Shown here: piece after piece, positions 59,017 through 64,000 of the stretch
Layout: the number at the start of each line of letters is the position of its first letter
How positions within the stretch are numbered: position 1 is the first letter of the stretch
Source of the DNA: Theropithecus gelada
Lineage: Eukaryota > Chordata > Mammalia > Primates > Cercopithecidae
NCBI RefSeq assembly: GCF_003255815.1
Contig: NC_037689.1
Span: 27,135,527-27,199,526, forward strand
Direction: 5' to 3'
DNA: 64,000 bases
The notes under the pieces: model-generated
What the model was told of the DNA's origin: nothing
What the model saw: only the letters and a program-made list of their open reading frames with translations
Databases searched by the model: none
Made by a program: the position numbers and the translations under genes

Positions 59017-59727
59017 TGTCAAAGGAAAAGAAATCACAGTACTCCAAAATCACCAAGCCAAACCGAAAAGTCAGCCTGGGAACTGCATCAGGGAAACCTG
59101 TCTCCCATTTTATTCCCAAATAAGGTAGCTATAACACAAAGATAAGAAAGCTACATGCTTCCCTCACAATTTGCCCACAGCAAAATTCCTTGTGGGCCTG
59201 AAGATCTTTACCCTAAAACAGTTCTGTTGAATTTCATCCTGGCAATGAAAATTGGTAGTTTATCTTCACAGGTATAGGACCAAGGACAGAACTAAAAATC
59301 ATCCCTCTGCTCACCTCAGACAAATGTGTATCTGATTGCTTCCTCTGCCCTATTATTGATGTAAAAATGCAGATTCACTGAACCAGACTAAGGCATAAGT
59401 AACTATTCCTTTACCCCTGTCTCACATGTAAATTGTGTATCAGAGACTCAAAAAAATGCAACCAGATGTCTCTTATCCACCTATGACCTGGAAGTACCCT
59501 CCCTGCTTTGAGTTGTCCCACCTTTCCAGACTGAATTAATGTACATCTTACACATATTGATTGATGTCTCATGTCTCCTTAAAATGTATAAAATGAAACT
59601 GTACCCCAACCAGCTTGGGTACATGGAGTCAGGACCTCCTAAGGCTGTGTCTCAGGTATGTCCTTAACCCTGGCAAAGTAAACTTTCTAAATTGATTGAG
59701 ATGGGTCTCAGATACTTTTTGTTCACA
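59017..59727 (+). mobile_element. ERV solo LTR (same family as 10811 and 11730)
   Basis: Starts TGTCAAAGGAAAAGAAATCA and ends near 'ctttttgttcaca'. Internal blocks are 'atgacctggaagtaccctcc', 'aaaatgtataaaatgaaact' (TATA-like) and 'accctggcaaagtaaacttt'. It begins about 20 bp after the MER44-like element. Confidence 0.75.
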
Positions 59728-60280
59728 CACTTCTTTTTCTCCTTCAGTCCTTTGCAGCTATTCTTTAGTAAGTCTTGTGCTATATGCATGGGCTACCTCA
59801 GCCAACATTGTAGACATGAAGAGAATACTCTCCCAAATTTTGAACCACCTGCTTGCAAATTTGCCTCCTCTGGATTTCCTGACCCACAGATTCCAGTCAG
59901 TTAAGGCTCTAAGAAATCTGATCAATGCCTCCTTAGCCCAGAAGAACCACCTTGGCCTTTTTTGCTGCCAGTTCACCAGCCAAGAGGTTATATGCAGTTG
60001 GAAACAAGACGGTCCCATGAATCCACTCTGTTCTTGGAGACTACAGTCTTGCACTGCCTATGGGCCTCTGTCAAAATCAGGTACCTTGTATATCTGTTCA
60101 ACTTCATGGTTGTTTATGGCAGGAGGGTCACTCCATTTGAATTGGAAACAGACGTCCTAGCCAACTTTGTGCACTCAATTTTAAAAGGAGTGAATGAAGA
60201 GTGTGAAACTTCTCTTTCCAGAAATATTGTAGATGAGTTACTTCATGCAAACATGCTGGTTCAAAATGCCTAAAAGATTG
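59728..60280 (+). other. Unassigned sequence with overlapping open frames next to an LTR
   Basis: Two overlapping top-strand frames (59696-60160, 154 codons, starting inside the LTR; 59962-60273, 103 codons) and a 98-codon bottom-strand frame (59758-60054) cover this stretch. The end of the second frame (ELETDVLANFVHSILKGVNE) looks less repetitive than typical junk, but I recognise no domain. It could be a pseudogene fragment or chance. Confidence 0.35.
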
Positions 60281-60500
60281 CATACAATATTTAAAAGATA
60301 AATTGATAATGCATGTCTAATAATATGGAAATATCAGAGAAATCTATGAGAAGCAGAAAAACCAGCAAGTACAAATCTAAATAAGAATACACAGGAAGGA
60401 TGCTTAAAGCATTTGTTACTTTCATTCATTGAAGGCTGAGCAATCTCCAGACACCAATCCAAGGAACAATATTTGTTATGTGTTTTTGTTTGTTTGTTTT

Positions 60501-60655
60501 AGTTTTTTGAGACAAGGTCTCACTCCATCACCCAGGATGGAGTACAGTGGTGTGAACACGGCTCACCGCAGGCTGGATCCCCTGGACTCAAGCGATTCTC
60601 CTGCCTTAGCCTCCCAAAGTGCTGGGATTACAGATGTGAGCCACTGCGTTTGATG
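60501..60655 (-). mobile_element. Short Alu, reverse, internally deleted
   Basis: The right-arm start ('gagacaaggtctcactccat') joins directly to the left-arm end ('cctcccaaagtgctgggatt'), about 155 bp in all. Confidence 0.88.
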
Positions 60656-61011
60656 CTGTTATACTGCACATAAAATTTCATTGTAGTCATATCCTCATTG
60701 TTCACCTAGTAATAACTTAGTTGTCTGAGTTCCTCAGTGTCCTTTAAAACACTTCTATACCCAAGTCCAATTTCAGCAGAAAATAATATCATGGTCTACA
60801 GTTTTATGTTCTTGGTATGTGACAGATATATTTTAATTTCATTGATCTTAATCACTTTGTTGAAATGTATTCTTTACTCAGCATAGAGGTTTTTTGTTGT
60901 TTTCTTTGCTTTGTTTGTTTTTTTATCTCAAAGTAAAATTCTTGTTCTTATAAATCATGGCTCAATGCCACCAATGGTCAGGTAATGTTTGGAAGTTTGC
61001 ATTTCCCTGTG

Positions 61012-61072
61012 AACCACCCGCCTCGGCCTCCCAAAGTGCTGGGACTGCAGGTGTGAGCCACCGTGCCTGGTC
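61012..61072 (-). mobile_element. Alu 5'-end fragment, reverse
   Basis: About 60 bp: 'cctcggcctcccaaagtgct' to 'gagccaccgtgcctgg'. Confidence 0.9.
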
Positions 61073-63416
61073 AATATTCTTCATTATAAATCCTAGCTCC
61101 ATGTAATTTTATCATTTCAATCAATTAAGAACTTTTTAAATGCCATGCTTTTAGGACACAATTATTAGTTATATAAAATGTTTTCTGAAGTCTTCTATTT
61201 TTAGGCAACTTGAAGCAAACCATGATGAACAGATTTCTGTCTTTCAAAAGAGATCTAAAAGTATCTAAAATGCTACTGATGTTACTTTATGGAGCATATC
61301 AAACTTACTTGGCCGTGACACTTTCTTTTTCTTTAATCATTCCGAAATATTTCTAAAAGAGATGTTAGCAGAGGACACAATTAAATGCTGATGCCAAAAT
61401 AATACACTATGTATTTCTAAAAAGTTCAATCTTTATTTGACTTTTGCTTTTTAGCAGTGGCATCATTAGACCTTAGAAACACGAATATGATATGCCAGCC
61501 CTTTCTGCAGCTGCAGGCAAACCCCTTAAACTTTTCTGAGACCACAGACGTAATTACTGTTCATCCTCAATCTCATTTTCCCTAGACTTAGCAATGTTCC
61601 TGTTCCTATCATTTTCAGTGAGGTGTTATTTTCTAATCTGAAAGAATGTAATGGCTTGTGCTCGATTACTGTTATGATTTTTAAATTTTTTTAGTAACTT
61701 CTTTTTTATTTCAAGTCTGTGAGAATAGGTGTGCCCTGTTCTGTTAGACCTGTAAATAAAACTAGGTGTATGATATATGTGATTTTTGTTAACTACTCAA
61801 CAAACATTACATGTGAAATAAGATGCAACCTTACAGTTTTCCATTCAACATCCAAGTTCAACTCAAGGCGAAGTTCCATTCTATCAAGGCCTCTTTCAGC
61901 GTGCTTCTTTCTCTCCTTGGCAAATGGCTCACCATTTCATTGCTGTCTCTAGCATCTCCCTTCACACAGAAGATAATCACCTGCAAAGTCTATAATTTCC
62001 AGATTGACTCTTTAGAGCAAAGATGGGGATCATTTAATTGAAACATCTAAGAGCGAATGAACTCAATTGAAAGGATCTTTAGAAAATTCCATGTTGTTAA
62101 TTAACCGTTGATCACCCATCAAGTGCCTGGATGCGTATCATTTCAGATAATTTCTACTCTGCAGGAAGGAACCTTAAATTGTTACTTTTGAAAGTGGAAC
62201 AAATGTTTTTGTTCTTATAATTTGGTCAGATATTTCTGCAGCACATGCTGAGTAGAGAGGAAAGAGCAGGTGGCATCGTTTAGAAAGAGCTGATCAGGGA
62301 TTAAGTGCTGGAAGGTTACAGTCATAGCTTTTCATGTGCTGTCCAGGCAGACCTCAGAGGATGACTTTATTACAGGAACATCCCGCAGAGGGTCTCTGTC
62401 CTCTTTACACATTTGGCAATAAATTAGGCTGGACAGGGTACTTCCGGAGCAACCCCAGTTTATCAGCTTGCTCTGCGATTCTTTATTACCAGCTAAGCTC
62501 AGAGCATCTGTGGAAAACATCAGACGTCACCATTTGAAGCCCAGTTGATAAAGTTGATCTGATTTCCCCAACTCCAAAACCTGCCATTCATCATAAATGA
62601 CATGGTTATTTTTTTCCTTCCATCGAATGTCACCAAATAAAATATCACACTTAAAAGTCATTCATTCTATAAATGTAGAAAATATTTTATTCATAGGAAC
62701 AGTTGAAAGGATGCAAAGGTCCTTGATTTTGATTTCACGGCATGCAAGACCTTTTGAATTTTAAATGAGTTCGGAATGGCTCAAAATAGTAGATAAATTG
62801 ATACTTACCCCAGCCACTAGACTCTGGGGAAAATGAGAAAGGCTACTGATCAACTACAGATTAAGGAGTTTATCAATTCATTACTAAGTTAAGTCTGGCA
62901 GGGATGACAATGGTGATGAGAACAAATACTGAAGACATTGGTAAGTATTTTAGGAAATATCTTTTTCCCTGTCATCAGGCACGAACAAGCTTGTCGATTT
63001 ACTATCTGTAACTCATGGGCGATGCCTAAACTAGAGACGAAAATGAAATGCAAATCCATGTGCTTTGAATTTTGGGGGGCACTGATATTATAGATCCTTG
63101 GAGATCAAGGACAGAAAAGGTGAATTGAATATTATTTCCAACTGGCAAAAATAAAAAATCGATCAAATTGTATATGTAGTTATAATTGTCAATGCTTGCC
63201 AATTTAAGGGACAATTAATAACTCATTTTTTTAAAAATGATAGCCCTAGCCTATATATTTGGAATGTGAATATACCTTTTGTTCTTTTATATCTTTATTT
63301 TTTGGGAGAAGAGAGAGTCTTTGCTTTTGTGATCGTCTACAAAAAGGCAAAAGTAGGGGATGGAGATAAGATTATAAGTGAAGGAAGGATGATTTGTTCC
63401 CTATGGTCAGGGTGGG
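61073..63416. other. No recognised feature
   Basis: About 2.3 kb with no named repeat and no supported exon. 62250-62560 is less AT-rich than the flanks. Confidence 0.45.
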
Positions 63417-63457
63417 TTTTTTTTGTTTGTTTGTTTTTGTTTTGTTTTGTTTTTTTA
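63417..63457. repeat. (TTTG)n/(TTTTG)n simple repeat
   Basis: T-rich run with regularly spaced G. Confidence 0.85.
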
Positions 63458-63511
63458 ATGAGTTGGTATTAAGAGTTGAAGATTATTCCAATGAGTCAAA
63501 AGGAAAGACAG

Positions 63512-63834
63512 CCAGGCATAGTGCCTCTTGCCTATAATCCCAGTATTTTGGGAGGCCGAAGTCAGAGGATTACTTGAGGCCAGGAGTTAGAAACCAACCT
63601 GGGCAACATAGCCAGACTCCATTCCTACAAAAAAAAAAGAAAAAAGAAAAAAAAGCCAGGCATGGTGGCATGTGCCTGTAATCCCAGCTGTTTGGGAGGC
63701 TGAGATGGGAGGATTTCTTGAGCCCAGGAGTTAGAGGCTGCCACTGCAGTGCACTACAGTGCAGCCTGAGTGACAGTGTGAGACCCTGTCTCAAAAAACA
63801 AAAACAAAAACAAAAACAAAAACAAAGAAAAGAA
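63512..63834 (+). mobile_element. Alu (J-like) with (CAAAAA)n tail
   Basis: Full dimer with an expanded linker and a CAAAAA-repeat tail. It is flanked by a perfect 14-bp duplication AAAAGGAAAGACAG (63498-63511 and 63835-63848). Confidence 0.95.
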
Positions 63835-64000
63835 AAAAGGAAAGACAGAGGTTATGTTAGAAAGCAGCACTTTAGGCACAGAAAGTGGAAAACAAAATTA
63901 GCCCTACATTCAGCTCCTAGGGGGCTTGGCCGGGTCAGCCGATGTATGCTGAAATTAACAAAAATCTTGCCCCGTCTCTATATCACTATGCCAATCAATG

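Overview
This window is ordinary primate nuclear DNA, intergenic or deep intronic, and I find no protein-coding exon, promoter or structural RNA gene that I can support. The most informative clue to the organism is the young AluY copies at 32473-32780 and 34981-35277. Both carry the 'gatccggcc' form of the Alu right arm in place of the ape and human 'gatcgcgcc' form. I know that variant from the AluYR lineages of Old World monkeys, so a macaque, baboon or other cercopithecid is the best guess. THE1 LTRs, MADE1 and L1P-type LINE sequence independently place the DNA in a higher primate.

Layout. 0-5 kb: a (TCTA)n microsatellite at the left edge, an old L1 split by a Tigger DNA transposon that is itself split by an Alu, and a 740-bp purine-rich tract. 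5-13 kb: several ERV-type solo LTRs, a THE1 LTR and Alus. 13.6-16 kb: a cluster of MER5-like elements, one broken by a 1.8-kb antisense primate L1. 16.5-18.7 kb: two polypyrimidine tracts, the second with an uninterrupted (TTC)27. 18.8-23.5 kb: an inverted pair of 111-bp sequences (about 88% identical, no gaps) that I cannot assign to a known repeat; between them an Alu is split by an ERV1-type LTR. 22-31 kb: more LTRs, one broken by a THE1 LTR with a perfect 5-bp target duplication. 31-36 kb: LINE2, two AluY in tandem, MIRs, a MADE1 hairpin and an inverted AluY. 38.6-41.5 kb: an antisense old L1 carrying a THE1 LTR, an 88-bp AT-rich palindrome and a rearranged internal duplication. 42-64 kb: an inverted Alu pair, MER20, MER2, several L1M fragments, a three-armed Alu, a MER44/Tigger7-like element and another LTR.

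Nothing here acts as a gene system. The interest lies in nested insertions that give relative ages, in sequences able to adopt non-B DNA or long hairpins, and in the unexplained inverted repeat. Repeat family names come from remembered consensus sequences without a database search; superfamily calls are firmer than subfamily calls. Stretches listed as having no feature were read on both strands without a recognisable exon or repeat, but old, diverged repeats may have been missed.
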